Below, one piece after another: positions 49,922-59,333 of a stretch of DNA of 64,000 bases. The translations under genes and the position numbers were made by a program. Source of the stretch: an uncultured Verrucomicrobiota bacterium (GTDB lineage: Bacteria; Verrucomicrobiota; Kiritimatiellia; CAIVKH01); NCBI GenBank assembly GCA_937996795.1, contig CALKUH010000037.1, positions 58,342-122,341 on the forward strand. The letters run 5' to 3'. The first letter of the stretch is position 1; each line of letters starts with the position of its first letter. The notes under the pieces are model-generated. The model made no database searches. It worked only from the letters and a program-made list of their open reading frames with translations, and was not told the origin of the DNA.

Positions 49922-52213
49922 ATGATGTTTGCCCTCACAGCGCTCGTCCTTGCCGGATTCGCCGCGCCGTGGCTCTGCCGCGCGTGGGGCCCTCGCGCCG
50001 CCGGCCGCATGGCCCTCCTCCCGGCGGCGCTGTTCGTCTGGTTCCTGGCGCAACTCCCCGCCGTGCGCGCGGGCGACGCGCTGGTGCAGGGATTCGCCTG
50101 GCTGCCGGGGCTCGGCTTCGATTTCACGCTCTATCTCGACGGACTCGCCCTTTTGTTCGCGCTGCTCATCACGGGCATCGGCACTTTCGTCGTCTGGTAT
50201 TCGGGCGCGTATCTCAAGGAAGACCCGGCGAGCCACCGGTTCATCGCGGTGCTTTTCCTCTTCATGGCCTCGATGCTCGGCGTGGTGCTCGCCGACAACG
50301 TGATCGTGCTGTTCGTGTTCTGGGAACTGACGAGCTTCACGTCGTACCTGCTGATCGGCCACCACCACGAGGACGATTCCTCGCGCAAATCGGCGCTGCA
50401 GGCGCTGCTCGTCACCGGGCTGGGCGGCCTCTTCCTGCTGGCCGGACTCATCCTCCTCGGCCTCGCGGGCGACTCCTACGACCTGTCGGTCCTGATGGAG
50501 AACAAGGCCCTCGCGGAGCACCCGCTCTTCCCTGCGGCCCTCGGCCTGCTGCTGGTCGGCGCCTTCACGAAATCCGCGCAATTCCCGTTCCACTTCTGGC
50601 TGCCGAACGCGATGGCCGCCCCCACCCCGGCCAGCGCCTACCTGCATTCCTCGACGATGGTGAAAGCCGGCGTGTACCTGCTCGCGCGCCTGCATCCGGT
50701 CGCCTCGGAGTCCGCGTTGTGGCTGGCCGTGGTCCCCGTGGTCGGCGCGGCTACGCTCGGCATCGGCGCGTGCATGGCGTACGGCCAGACAATCCTCAAG
50801 CGCCTTCTCGCCTACACCACGGTCGCCGCGCTCGGCGCGATGGTCATGTTGCTCGGCCTCGGCGTCGAAGGCGCGGCCAAGGCGGCCATGACCTTCCTGC
50901 TCGCGCACGCGCTGTACAAGGCGTCGCTGTTCCTCGTGGCCGGCATCATCGACCACGAGACGGGTGAAAAAGATGTGCGCCGCCTCGGCGGACTCCGCAC
51001 GCACCTGCCGTGGACCGCGTGCGGTGCGGGGCTCGCGGCGGTCTCCATGATGGGCGTCCCGCCCACGTTCGGGTTTCTCGGCAAGGAACTGCTCTACGCC
51101 GCCGGCGAATGGCCGTGGGTCTTCGCCGTGTCCGTTCTCGCGGGCGTCTTCTTTTTCGTCGTCGCCGCGCTGACGGGCCTCAAACCGTTCCTGGGCGCCG
51201 TGCAGCCGACCCCGCACACGCCGCACCACGAAGCGCCGGTCGCGCTGTGGGCGGGGCCCGTGGTGATGGGCGCGCTCGGGGTCCTCTTCGGCCTCGTTGC
51301 GCCCGCCCTGGGACACCATCTCATCGGCCCGGCGGTCACTTCCGTGCTCGGCCAGCCCGCGGAGGTGAAGCTCGCGCTCTGGCATGGATGGAACAAGGAA
51401 TTGATGTGGAGCCTCGCAACCCTCGCGATGGGCGGCGCGGCGCTCGCGCTCCTGCCGCGCATCCGCCCGGCGCTGGAACGCCTCGCAGCCGTTACCGCAT
51501 GGGGGCCCGACCGCGCCTACCAGGGCGCGCTGGCGCTGCTCAACGCGGTGGCCAAAGGACAAACGCGCATCCTGCAAAGCGGCTCGCTGCGCACCTACCT
51601 TGAGATCACCCTGCTCTTCGTGCTTGCCACGGGCGGAACCTGGATGCTCCGTTCGCAGCCCGTGCCGGTCGCGCACGCCGAAACTTCCATCACGATGAGC
51701 GACGTCGTGATCGTCACGCTGATCCTCGTCGCAACGCTCGGCGCCGTGTTCTCCCCCTCGCGCATGGCGGCCATCGCCTCCCTCGGCGTCGTGGGCTATG
51801 CGGTGGCGCTCCTGTTCGTGCTGTACGGCGCGCCGGACCTTGCGATGACGCAGCTCGTGATCGAGACACTGACGGTCATCCTGTTTGTGCTCGCCTTCCA
51901 CCGGCTGCCGCCGTTCACCCGCCGATCCTCGGCGCGGCTCCAGCTCCTCGACATCCTGCCCGCCGCACTCGTCGGCATCTTCATGGCCGCGCTCACGCTG
52001 GCGGCGAATCGCGCGAATTTCGCCGAACCGATCTCGGGGTTCTTCGCCGAACACAGTTGGAAAAGCGCCTACGGGAAGAACATCGTCAATGTGATCCTGG
52101 TGGACTTCCGCGCCCTCGACACGCTGGGTGAAATCACCGTGCTCGCCGTGGCGGGCCTCGGCGTCATCGCGCTGCTGAAACTGCGGCTGGTCGGGAAGGG
52201 AGGCCCGTCGTGA
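49922..52213 (+). CDS. mrpA: Mrp-type Na+/H+ antiporter subunit A
   Basis: Large 763 aa membrane subunit of the Mrp (Mnh) Na+/H+ antiporter. The NuoL-like proton channel core is clear (VIVLFVFWELTSFTSYLLIGHHHEDDSSRKSALQALLVTG, GAFTKSAQFPFHFWLPNAMAAPTPASAYLHSSTMVKAGVYLLARL), and the MrpA-specific C-terminal part contains LYGAPDLAMTQLVIETLTVILFVLAF and ends NVILVDFRALDTLGEITVLAVAGLGVIALLKLR. The frame is open far upstream, but the ATG at 49922 begins the hydrophobic N terminus; a second ATG follows directly. It starts a seven-gene operon with 4-nt overlaps. Mrp exports Na+ and supports pH homeostasis beside Na+-NQR. Confidence 0.94.
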   Translation: MMFALTALVLAGFAAPWLCRAWGPRAAGRMALLPAALFVWFLAQLPAVRAGDALVQGFAWLPGLGFDFTLYLDGLALLFALLITGIGTFVVWYSGAYLKEDPASHRFIAVLFLFMASMLGVVLADNVIVLFVFWELTSFTSYLLIGHHHEDDSSRKSALQALLVTGLGGLFLLAGLILLGLAGDSYDLSVLMENKALAEHPLFPAALGLLLVGAFTKSAQFPFHFWLPNAMAAPTPASAYLHSSTMVKAGVYLLARLHPVASESALWLAVVPVVGAATLGIGACMAYGQTILKRLLAYTTVAALGAMVMLLGLGVEGAAKAAMTFLLAHALYKASLFLVAGIIDHETGEKDVRRLGGLRTHLPWTACGAGLAAVSMMGVPPTFGFLGKELLYAAGEWPWVFAVSVLAGVFFFVVAALTGLKPFLGAVQPTPHTPHHEAPVALWAGPVVMGALGVLFGLVAPALGHHLIGPAVTSVLGQPAEVKLALWHGWNKELMWSLATLAMGGAALALLPRIRPALERLAAVTAWGPDRAYQGALALLNAVAKGQTRILQSGSLRTYLEITLLFVLATGGTWMLRSQPVPVAHAETSITMSDVVIVTLILVATLGAVFSPSRMAAIASLGVVGYAVALLFVLYGAPDLAMTQLVIETLTVILFVLAFHRLPPFTRRSSARLQLLDILPAALVGIFMAALTLAANRANFAEPISGFFAEHSWKSAYGKNIVNVILVDFRALDTLGEITVLAVAGLGVIALLKLRLVGKGGPS

Positions 52214-52629
52214 GCACGCTGATCCTGCGCACGGCCACCCGCTACCTGGTGCCGATCCTCCTGCTCTTCTCGATCTACCTGCTGCTCGCCGGGCACAATT
52301 ATCCCGGCGGCGGGTTCGTCGGCGGACTCGCCGCGTCGGCCGGCCTCGCCCTCTACGCCCTCGCATTCGACGTCCGTTCGGCGCGCGCGATGCTGCGCGT
52401 CACGCCCACCACCGTTTCGGCGGCCGGGCTCCTGATCGCCACGCTGAGCGGCCTGCCGGGCCTGTTCAAGCAACTCCCCTACATGAGTGGGCAGTGGATC
52501 GTCCTGCCCCTGCCGGGCTTCGATCCGATCAAGGTCGGCACCCCGGTATTCTTCGACATCGGCGTCTATCTCGTCGTGTTGGGCGTGACCATGTCGATCA
52601 TCTTTTCCCTCTCCGAGGAGACGAAATAA
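52210..52629 (+). CDS. mrpB: Mrp antiporter subunit B
   Basis: 139 aa, four membrane helices. The sequence TRYLVPILLLFSIYLLLAGHNYPGGGFVGGLAASAGLALYALAFD contains the family hallmark GHNxPGGGF(V/I)GGL. It starts at a GTG that overlaps the mrpA stop (GTGA). It is a separate gene from mrpA, as in group 1 mrp operons. Confidence 0.94.
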   Translation: MSTLILRTATRYLVPILLLFSIYLLLAGHNYPGGGFVGGLAASAGLALYALAFDVRSARAMLRVTPTTVSAAGLLIATLSGLPGLFKQLPYMSGQWIVLPLPGFDPIKVGTPVFFDIGVYLVVLGVTMSIIFSLSEETK

Positions 52630-52633
52630 CGCG

Positions 52634-52981
52634 ATGGAAATCCTGATGTCCATCATCGTCGGGCTGCTCTACGCCGCGGGCATCTTCCTGATGCAGCGCC
52701 GCAACATGGTCAAATTCCTCATCGGCCTCGCGCTGTTGAGCCACGGGGCCAACCTGCTGATCTTCACGGCGGGCGGCCTCACGCGCGGGCACCCGCCGAT
52801 CATCGCGGAGGACGCGACGCTCGCCGACCCGCTGCAGGCCGACCCGCTGCCACAGGCCTTGATCCTGACCGCGATCGTCATCAGTTTCGCGGTCCTCGCG
52901 TTCGCCCTGATCCTCTTCCTGCGCGCGTACCAGACGACGAAGACGGATGACCTGCACGACTTGCGGAGCACGGACGCATGA
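52634..52981 (+). CDS. mrpC: Mrp antiporter subunit C (NuoK-like)
   Basis: 115 aa, three helices, NuoK-like. IIVGLLYAAGIFLMQRRNMVKFLIGLALLSHGANLLIFTAGGLTRGHPPII is typical of MrpC, and DPLPQALILTAIVISFAVLAFALILFLR gives the last helix. It overlaps mrpD by 4 nt. Confidence 0.94.
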   Translation: MEILMSIIVGLLYAAGIFLMQRRNMVKFLIGLALLSHGANLLIFTAGGLTRGHPPIIAEDATLADPLQADPLPQALILTAIVISFAVLAFALILFLRAYQTTKTDDLHDLRSTDA

Positions 52982-54480
52982 ACCTGCTCCTCGCGCCCAT
53001 CGTCCTGCCGCTGTTGTTCGCCATTTTGGCGCTTTTCGCGCTGCATCACCCGCGCGCGCAGCGCGCACTCGCCCTCGCGGGCACCGGCCTGCTGGCGATC
53101 GTTTCCGTCGCCCTGCTGCTCTCCGTCCGCGCCGGCGGCATCGTCGCCGTGCAGGTCGGCCACTGGCCCGCCCCCTTCGGCATCACCATCGTCGCCGACC
53201 TGTTCGGCGCGATCATGGTCGTGCTCGCCTCCCTCACCGGGTTCGCCATCGCCCTCTATTCCATCGGCGTGCACGACCGCGCGCGCGAGCGGCACGGCTA
53301 CTACCCGCTCCTGCTCGTCCTGCTCATGGGCGTCAACGGCGCGTTCCTGACCGGCGACCTCTTCAACCTGTATGTCTGGTTCGAGGTGATGCTGATGGCG
53401 TCGTTCGTGCTGCTGGCGCTCGGCTGCGAGAAGCCGCAGATCGAGGGCGCCGTGAAATACGTCGCGCTCAACTTCTTCTCCTCGGCCCTCTTCCTCGCCG
53501 CGGCGGGCCTGATCTACGGCGTGCTCGGCACGTTGAACATGGCGGACCTCGCGCAAAAAGTCGCCGCCGTCGAGGACAAGCGCCTGCTCACGTCGATGGC
53601 GCTGCTGCTGCTCGCGGCGTTCGGGATCAAGGCGGCGATGTTCCCGCTCTTCTTCTGGCTGCCCGCCTCCTACCACACGCCGCCACCCGCCGTTTCGGCC
53701 CTGTTCGCGGGGCTGCTCACGAAGGTCGGCGTCTACGCGCTCATCCGCACGTTCACGCTGATCTTCCCGCTGGAGCCGACCTTCACGCAGCCGCTGGTGC
53801 TGTGGCTCGCGGCGCTGACGATGATCACCGGCGTGCTGGGCGCGGCGGCGCAAATGGAATTCCGCCGGGTGCTGTCGTTCCACATCGTCAGCCAGATCGG
53901 CTACATGATCATGGGCCTCGCGCTCTTCACGCCGCTCGCCCTCGCCGGCGCGGTCTTCTACATCATGCACCACATCATCGTGAAGACGAACCTCTTCCTC
54001 GTGAGCGGCGTGGTGCACTACCTGCGCGGGACGGGCGAGTTAAAGCAACTCGGCGGCTTCTATCGCGCGCACCCGTGGATCGCGATCCTCTTCCTGATTC
54101 CCGCCCTCTCGCTGGCCGGCCTGCCGCCGCTCTCCGGCTTCTTCGCCAAGCTGACGCTCATCGTGGCCGGCCTGCAGCAACAGGCCTACCTGATCGTCGG
54201 CGCCGCGCTCGGCGTCAGCCTGCTCACGCTGTTCTCGATGACGAAGATCTGGGGCGAGGTGTTCTGGAAGGCGGCCCCCGGCCGGCCGGAACCGGACGCG
54301 CCACCCGCGCTGGAACCGGCGCGCCTGCGCCTCATGATCGCGGCCATCGTCCTGCTCGCCGCCATCACCGTGGTCATCGGCCTCGCCGCGGGCCCGCTCT
54401 TCACCCTCGCGATGGAGGCCGCCGGCCAGTTGATGAACCCGCAGCCCTACATCGAGGCGGTGCTCGGAGGCGCGCCATGA
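52978..54480 (+). CDS. mrpD: Mrp antiporter subunit D (NuoM/N-like)
   Basis: 500 aa, ~14 helices, the second proton-channel-like subunit. Hallmarks are LFNLYVWFEVMLMASFVLLALG (with the conserved Glu), AAFGIKAAMFPLFFWLPASYHTPPPAVSALFAGLLTKVGVYALIR and FHIVSQIGYMIMGLALF. It overlaps mrpE. Confidence 0.95.
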   Translation: MNLLLAPIVLPLLFAILALFALHHPRAQRALALAGTGLLAIVSVALLLSVRAGGIVAVQVGHWPAPFGITIVADLFGAIMVVLASLTGFAIALYSIGVHDRARERHGYYPLLLVLLMGVNGAFLTGDLFNLYVWFEVMLMASFVLLALGCEKPQIEGAVKYVALNFFSSALFLAAAGLIYGVLGTLNMADLAQKVAAVEDKRLLTSMALLLLAAFGIKAAMFPLFFWLPASYHTPPPAVSALFAGLLTKVGVYALIRTFTLIFPLEPTFTQPLVLWLAALTMITGVLGAAAQMEFRRVLSFHIVSQIGYMIMGLALFTPLALAGAVFYIMHHIIVKTNLFLVSGVVHYLRGTGELKQLGGFYRAHPWIAILFLIPALSLAGLPPLSGFFAKLTLIVAGLQQQAYLIVGAALGVSLLTLFSMTKIWGEVFWKAAPGRPEPDAPPALEPARLRLMIAAIVLLAAITVVIGLAAGPLFTLAMEAAGQLMNPQPYIEAVLGGAP

Positions 54481-54947
54481 TGCTGACCTCCAACCTGCTG
54501 CTCGCGCTCATCTGGGCCGCGATGACCGGCGCGGTCACGCTGCCGAACCTCGTCGTCGGATTCCTGCTCGGCTACCTCGCGCTCTACCTGCTGAAGCCGC
54601 TGCTCGGCGACCACGCGTATTTCAAGAAATTCCCGCGCGCGATTTCCTTCGCGATCTACTTCCTCAAGGAGATGATCGTCTCCAGCGCGCGCGTGGCCTG
54701 GGACGTCATCACCCCCACCCACTACAGCCGGCCCGGCATCCTCGCCATCCCGATCGACGCCGAAACCGACCTTGAAATCACGCTGCTCGCGAACCTGATC
54801 ACGCTGACGCCCGGCACCTTGAGCCTCGACCTCTCGCCGGACCGGAAGACGCTCTATATCCACGCGATGTTCGCCGCGGACCCGGACGCCATCCGCCACG
54901 ACATCAAGGAACAGCTCGAAAAACGCCTGCTGGAGCTGATGCGATGA
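54477..54947 (+). CDS. mrpE: Mrp antiporter subunit E
   Basis: 156 aa. The open frame extends far upstream inside mrpD, but the ATG at 54477 overlaps the mrpD stop and starts the hydrophobic N terminus (LLLALIWAAMTGAVTLPNLVVGFLLGYLALYLL). The C-terminal soluble part ETDLEITLLANLITLTPGTLSLDLSPDRKTLYIHAMF is the MrpE signature. It overlaps mrpF by 4 nt. Confidence 0.93.
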   Translation: MMLTSNLLLALIWAAMTGAVTLPNLVVGFLLGYLALYLLKPLLGDHAYFKKFPRAISFAIYFLKEMIVSSARVAWDVITPTHYSRPGILAIPIDAETDLEITLLANLITLTPGTLSLDLSPDRKTLYIHAMFAADPDAIRHDIKEQLEKRLLELMR

Positions 54948-55219
54948 CCGGATTCATCCAGGACGTGGCGCATGTGATGATGGCGGTGCTCTTCCTCGCC
55001 ATGCTGCTCGCGCTCTACCGCGTGATCAAGGGGCCAAGCCTGCCCGACCGCGTGATCGCGATCGACCTGCTCACCACCGTCGCCGTCGGCATCATCGCGT
55101 TGTACTCCATCGAAACGGGCTACAAGGTCTTCCTGTCGGCCGGCATCGCGCTCGCGCTGCTCGCGTTCCTCGGCACGGTCGCCCTGGCGCTCTACATCCG
55201 GCGCGGAGGTCCGCCATGA
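54944..55219 (+). CDS. mrpF: Mrp antiporter subunit F
   Basis: 91 aa, three helices. RVIKGPSLPDRVIAIDLLTTVAVGIIALYSIETG is the family core, with the conserved D in PDRVIAxD. It overlaps both neighbours by 4 nt. Confidence 0.93.
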   Translation: MTGFIQDVAHVMMAVLFLAMLLALYRVIKGPSLPDRVIAIDLLTTVAVGIIALYSIETGYKVFLSAGIALALLAFLGTVALALYIRRGGPP

Positions 55220-55584
55220 GAGACATCCTCACGCTCATCTGCATGATCACCGGCAGCCTGTTCATGCTCTTTGCCGCCGTCGGGGTCATCCGCATGCCCG
55301 ATCTCTACACCCGCATGCACGCCGCCACGAAGGTCGGCACCGTCGGCGTCACGGGCGTCATGGCCGCCGTGGCCCTGCACTTCGGGGACCTCGGCATCGT
55401 CAGCCGCGCCATCCTGATCAGCCTGTTCTTCCTGATCACGGCGCCGGTCGCCGCCCACATGATCGGCCGCTCCGCCTTCTTCGCCAAAACGCCGCTGTGG
55501 AAAAAAACCGTGGTCAACGAATGGCCCGACTCACCCCCCGACGACACCTCCTCCTCGTCGTCGGCCTCGTCCTCGTCGTCGTAA
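55216..55584 (+). CDS. mrpG: Mrp antiporter subunit G
   Basis: 122 aa, three helices. GSLFMLFAAVGVIRMPDLYTRMHAATKVGTVGVTGVMAAVAL is characteristic (RxPDxYxRMHAATKxGTxG). The C terminus ends in a poly-serine tail (SSSSASSSSS) of doubtful function. It completes the mrpABCDEFG set and lies 13 bp from the convergent cutA. Confidence 0.93.
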   Translation: MRDILTLICMITGSLFMLFAAVGVIRMPDLYTRMHAATKVGTVGVTGVMAAVALHFGDLGIVSRAILISLFFLITAPVAAHMIGRSAFFAKTPLWKKTVVNEWPDSPPDDTSSSSSASSSSS

Positions 55585-55597
55585 TCCCCAGCCCGCC

Positions 55598-55930
55598 TCA
55601 CGTCTCCTCGCGAACCCACGACAGGAACGCGCGGTGCCCCCCGCGGATGGGCAGCGCAACCACGCAGGGCACCTCGTACGGGTGCAGTTCCGCAACCCGC
55701 GCCGTGAGCGCCGCCAGCCGGCCCTGCCGCGTCTTCGCGATCAACGCGACCTCGCGCGCCTGCTCCACGGCGCCCTTCCACCGGTAGATGGATTCCATCG
55801 GTCCGAGCACATTCACACACGCCGCGAGCCGCTCCGCCACCAGCGCCTTCGCGATCCGGCGCGCCACGGCCCGGCTCGGCGCGGTCATGTACACCCATGT
55901 CAGCCCGGTGGTTCGACCTACGGATTTCAC
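55598..55930 (-). CDS. cutA: Divalent-cation tolerance protein CutA
   Basis: 110 aa CutA1-family trimeric protein. Family blocks are ARRIAKALVAERLAACVNVLGPMESIYRWKGAVEQAREVALIAKT and HPYEVPCVVALPI, with the YRWKG and HPYExP signatures. Linked genetically to copper tolerance in E. coli, but the molecular function is unclear. The start is a GTG at 55930 with AGGAGG just upstream. The Cys and His of the HPYEVPC motif are present. Confidence 0.93.
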   Translation of the reverse strand: MKSVGRTTGLTWVYMTAPSRAVARRIAKALVAERLAACVNVLGPMESIYRWKGAVEQAREVALIAKTRQGRLAALTARVAELHPYEVPCVVALPIRGGHRAFLSWVREET

Positions 55931-56020
55931 ACATCCTCCTCACGCATCGCTAACGCACGCTGTGAATAACCTCCGCCAACAAACGGCGTCTTGCACCCTC
56001 AGGCCACAGGATACCACATC

Positions 56021-56878
56021 GTGAACACCTATCGCACCATCTGGATCTCCGATGTCCACCTCGGCACGCGCGGCTGCAAAGCCCAGGCGCTGCTCGATTT
56101 CCTGCGGTGCAATGACGCGCAGTACATCTACCTCGTCGGCGACATTTTCGACGGATGGGCGCTGCGCAAATCGTGGTTCTGGTCGCAGGACTTCAACGAC
56201 GTCGTCCAAAAACTGCTGCGCAAGGCGCGCAAAGGCGCCCGCGTCGTGTACCTGCCGGGCAACCACGACGAATTCCTCCACCAGTTCGTCGACCTCGAAT
56301 TCGGGCACATCGCCATCAAGAAGGAAGTCGTCCACACGACGGCCGACGGACGGCGCCTGCTCGTCCTGCACGGCGACGAATGCGACGGCGTCGTCAAATA
56401 CAACAAGTGGATCGCGCTGCTCGGCTCCCGCGCCTACGACGCCGCGCTCGTGCTGAACCACTGGTTCAACGCGATCCGCCGCGCCATGGGCCTTCCCTAC
56501 TGGTCGCTCTCCGCCTACCTGAAATACAAGGTCAAGAACGCCTGCAAATTCGTCAGCGACTATGAAAACGCGCTCGCCGAACTCGCGCGCAAACACAACT
56601 GCCACGGCGTAGTCTGCGGCCACATCCACCGCGCCGAAATCCGCACCATCCAGGACGTGCAATACTGCAACGACGGCGACTGGGTGGAAAGCTGCACCTC
56701 CCTCGTCGAACACCACGACGGCCGCCTCGAACTGATCACCTGGGCCGACGTGCAAGCCGCGCCCGCGCCCGACACCTCACCCGCCCCGGAGCGCCTGCCC
56801 GAACCCGTTCAGCAGCTCCAACCCGCCGCCCTGCACGTCCACGACGACCACCCCGACCTCGTCCTCGCCCGCCAGTAA
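56021..56878 (+). CDS. LpxH-like UDP-2,3-diacylglucosamine diphosphatase family metallophosphoesterase
   Basis: A 285 aa calcineurin-type phosphoesterase. Metal ligands fall in ISDVHLG (Asp11, His13), LVGDIFD (Asp41), PGNHDEF (Asn81, His82), VLHGDECD and CGHIHRAEI. This group is annotated as LpxH-like and may cleave UDP-diacylglucosamine in lipid A synthesis, but similar enzymes act on other substrates. I use the GTG at 56021; a TTG at 55991 extends the frame without a better ribosome site. The C terminus beyond ~255 is a Pro/Ala-rich tail not needed for catalysis. Confidence 0.85.
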   Translation: MNTYRTIWISDVHLGTRGCKAQALLDFLRCNDAQYIYLVGDIFDGWALRKSWFWSQDFNDVVQKLLRKARKGARVVYLPGNHDEFLHQFVDLEFGHIAIKKEVVHTTADGRRLLVLHGDECDGVVKYNKWIALLGSRAYDAALVLNHWFNAIRRAMGLPYWSLSAYLKYKVKNACKFVSDYENALAELARKHNCHGVVCGHIHRAEIRTIQDVQYCNDGDWVESCTSLVEHHDGRLELITWADVQAAPAPDTSPAPERLPEPVQQLQPAALHVHDDHPDLVLARQ

Positions 56879-57033
56879 GCGCTGATCGCGCCACCCGATC
56901 AATTTTGCGCAGGTCTTCCTCTTCAAATTTGCGCATGCGCTTTCATTCTTGCGACGGAAACCCACACGGCGCGGCACGACTGAACCGCATAAGCGGTCAT
57001 TTTGAATCAAAATCGGGGCGATTCGGTCATCGC

Positions 57034-57039
57034 TATAAT
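57034..57039 (+). promoter_or_regulatory. Perfect -10 box upstream of the lipoprotein gene
   Basis: TATAAT lies 38 bp before the ATG at 57078, but no good -35 sits 16-18 bp upstream, so an activator or extended contacts would be needed. The rest of the gap 56879-57033 is AT-richer and contains a short inverted repeat (ACCGC/GCGGT, 56984-56997). Confidence 0.4.
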
Positions 57040-57077
57040 CTTGGCATGCTGCCTGCTTATTATGCGTTACAGGAACG

Positions 57078-57587
57078 ATGAACGTCACGGCTTCCATATC
57101 CGGCGCGGTGCTGGTCGCGGCTCTTCTATCAGGCTGCGGCACGGTACGGCAGGCCTACAAGCCCGAGCATCTGGGCAACATGGCGGACAGCCGCGGCATG
57201 GATGGCATTGAGGTCGTGTTGAGCCCCGACAAGTACCGCGCCCGCATTGGCGATCCGGTCACCTTCCGGATCGCGATTCGCAATGTGGGAACGGCGCCGG
57301 TCCTGTTCCCGGCGGATCCCGACCTCCTCGTCACCTGGGTCTATCCGGACGGCAAGCGCGACAACCTGATTCGCGGTGAAAAGACCACGGCATCGAAATG
57401 GCTCACGCTCAACCCCGGCGAGGAGCACATCGCCCACTCGGTGGTCACCACCTACTATTTTGACCGCGGCGGCATCCACGAATTCCGCGCCATCGTGTCC
57501 GGCGACGTCGCCATGAACACAAGCCGGCCCTCCTGGCAGGGCCGTGCGGTTTCCAATGGATTCGGTGTCCTATTCGAGGAGAACTAA
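57078..57587 (+). CDS. Hypothetical lipoprotein with Ig-like domain
   Basis: A 169 aa lipoprotein: signal peptide with lipobox LLSGC (Cys20), then a beta-rich domain (IEVVLSPDKYRARIGDPVTFRIAIRNVGTAPVLFPADPDLLVTWVYPDGKR) like an intracellular-proteinase-inhibitor/BsuPI or Ig-like fold. I do not recognise a specific family. CAGGA precedes the start. It runs into the convergent GH13 gene with a 4-bp overlap of the stops. Confidence 0.78.
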   Translation: MNVTASISGAVLVAALLSGCGTVRQAYKPEHLGNMADSRGMDGIEVVLSPDKYRARIGDPVTFRIAIRNVGTAPVLFPADPDLLVTWVYPDGKRDNLIRGEKTTASKWLTLNPGEEHIAHSVVTTYYFDRGGIHEFRAIVSGDVAMNTSRPSWQGRAVSNGFGVLFEEN

Positions 57588-59302
57588 CGACCCAGCGCGA
57601 ACACCGCCCAACCCTTTTTGACTATACAGACGCCCCCGCGAACCCTGCTGCCCCCCCCCACCCACAGATCGCGGGGCGTCTGTTTTAACGGCAGGGTCAC
57701 ATCGGCATCGCTCACATTGAAGTACGCGCGGATGCGCTCCCCGCCCAACCGCCGCTCGAAGGCCAGGACACGGTCGTGTCCGGTATTGATCCAGTGCAGG
57801 GTGCCCCGACGCAGGGCGGCGTGGGCATGCCGGAGCGCGATGGCCTGTTTCACGAAGGCGCGCAATTCATGGTCCGGCGCGCGCGTACGCCGCGCCGCCA
57901 GCCCGTCCACCGAGTGGCGCTCGTCGTCATACCACTCATCGTCCCACAGCATCGGCTGCCGGTCGCACGGGTCGTTCGCGCCCCACATGCCCACCTCGGT
58001 CCCGTAATACAGCATAGGCGCGCCCAGGCTGCACATCTGGTACACGATCGCCTGGCGCAGCGCCGCCATCGCCTCCGGGCCCGGCTTGCCGGTGCGGAAT
58101 TCGGGCCGGTGCCGGATGCGCGACGACTCGAAGTATTCCGCGAAATCCTCGATCGGCTTCCGCACGTTCTCGAACATCGACGCCACGCGCGCGACATCGT
58201 GCGAGTCGAGCAGGTTCTGCAACACCGGCAGGCACTCGGGCGCATACGCGCGCTTCAGCGCGTTCATCCGCCGCTGCACCGTGCGCGCGGTGTACGCCTG
58301 CGTGTGCGGCGCGAAAAAGTTCACCGTGGGATACATCCACATGTAGTTCATCACCGCGTCGAAGGTGTCGCCCTTGAGATACTCGTCCGCCCGCCCGACG
58401 ATTTCCGCCGTCGTGTAGGCCTGCGGATTGATCCCCTTCACCACGCGCCGCCACTTGCGCCAGAATCCGAGCGGCACGCAGAACGCCACGTCGAGGCGCC
58501 AGCCGTCGATGCCGTCCGACGGGTCGCCGTCCCCGTCCGGGTCCATCCAGCGCCGCGTGATGTCGAACACATACTCGCGCACCGGCGCGACAAGGTCCGT
58601 CTTCGTCCGCGCGAATTCCGGCAGCGCCTTGTGCCCGAACCAGCCGTCGTACTCGAACGTGCCGTCCTTGTTCCACTGCTTGATCTTGAACCAGTCCGCA
58701 TACCGCGACGCGCGCCCGTGCTTGAGCAGGTCGCGGAAGGCGAAGAACTCGCGGCCCGCATGGTTGAAGACGCCGTCGATGATGACACGGATGCCGTGCG
58801 CCCGCGCGTCGGACAGGAACTCGCGGAAATACAGATCGGCCTCCGTCCACACCCACGACCGCGGATCCTCCGTCTCCCGCGCGCGCGCGATTTTCCTGAG
58901 GTCGCCCGCGCGATCCGGCCCGAACGTCGGGTCGATGTGGTGAAAGCACGTCGCGTCGTATTTGTGCAGCGACTGCGCCTGGAACACCGGGTTCAGGTAG
59001 ATCGCGTTGATCCCGAGGTCCTGCAGGTACCCGAGTTTCTTCCGCACGCCGACGAGGTCCCCGCCGTAGCGCCGCAGGAACACCGTCTTCCAGAAATCCC
59101 CCGCCGGCTGTTCCCAGCGGTCCAGTGCATACCAATCCATGCCCCACGGCATGATCCGCCACCCCGGCACCTTGCGATCCGTGATATCCGACAACTTCGG
59201 ATCATTCCGCCGCGTCCCGTTGCGGAACCGCTCCGGAAAAATCTGGTACCACACCGCATCCCGCGCCCAATCGGGCACCACCATCCGTTTGCGAACAGGC
59301 AT
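57584..59302 (-). CDS. GH13 alpha-amylase family glycosidase (neopullulanase/cyclomaltodextrinase-like)
   Basis: A 572 aa GH13 enzyme. The (beta/alpha)8 motifs are DGVFNHAG (176-183), DGWRLDVAF with the nucleophile Asp271, AEIVGRADEYLKGD with the acid/base Glu300, and SHDVAR with Asp369. WARDAVWYQIFPERFRNG at the N terminus is typical of neopullulanase-type members, and the C-terminal beta domain is present. No signal peptide is visible, so it acts on maltodextrin or glycogen in the cytoplasm. ATG at 59302 follows a GGGGGA stretch; a GTG 6 bp upstream is possible. Its promoter region is shared with the divergent SPFH genes and contains a direct repeat. Confidence 0.92.
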   Translation of the reverse strand: MPVRKRMVVPDWARDAVWYQIFPERFRNGTRRNDPKLSDITDRKVPGWRIMPWGMDWYALDRWEQPAGDFWKTVFLRRYGGDLVGVRKKLGYLQDLGINAIYLNPVFQAQSLHKYDATCFHHIDPTFGPDRAGDLRKIARARETEDPRSWVWTEADLYFREFLSDARAHGIRVIIDGVFNHAGREFFAFRDLLKHGRASRYADWFKIKQWNKDGTFEYDGWFGHKALPEFARTKTDLVAPVREYVFDITRRWMDPDGDGDPSDGIDGWRLDVAFCVPLGFWRKWRRVVKGINPQAYTTAEIVGRADEYLKGDTFDAVMNYMWMYPTVNFFAPHTQAYTARTVQRRMNALKRAYAPECLPVLQNLLDSHDVARVASMFENVRKPIEDFAEYFESSRIRHRPEFRTGKPGPEAMAALRQAIVYQMCSLGAPMLYYGTEVGMWGANDPCDRQPMLWDDEWYDDERHSVDGLAARRTRAPDHELRAFVKQAIALRHAHAALRRGTLHWINTGHDRVLAFERRLGGERIRAYFNVSDADVTLPLKQTPRDLWVGGGSRVRGGVCIVKKGWAVFALGR

Positions 59303-59333
59303 TCCCACGTCCCCCTTTTGCAGAGCCTGTAAA

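Noticed and set aside
49904..52366. 820-codon open frame on the - strand
   Set aside because: Antisense to mrpA/mrpB; composition is Arg/Glu/His-rich without any family motif.
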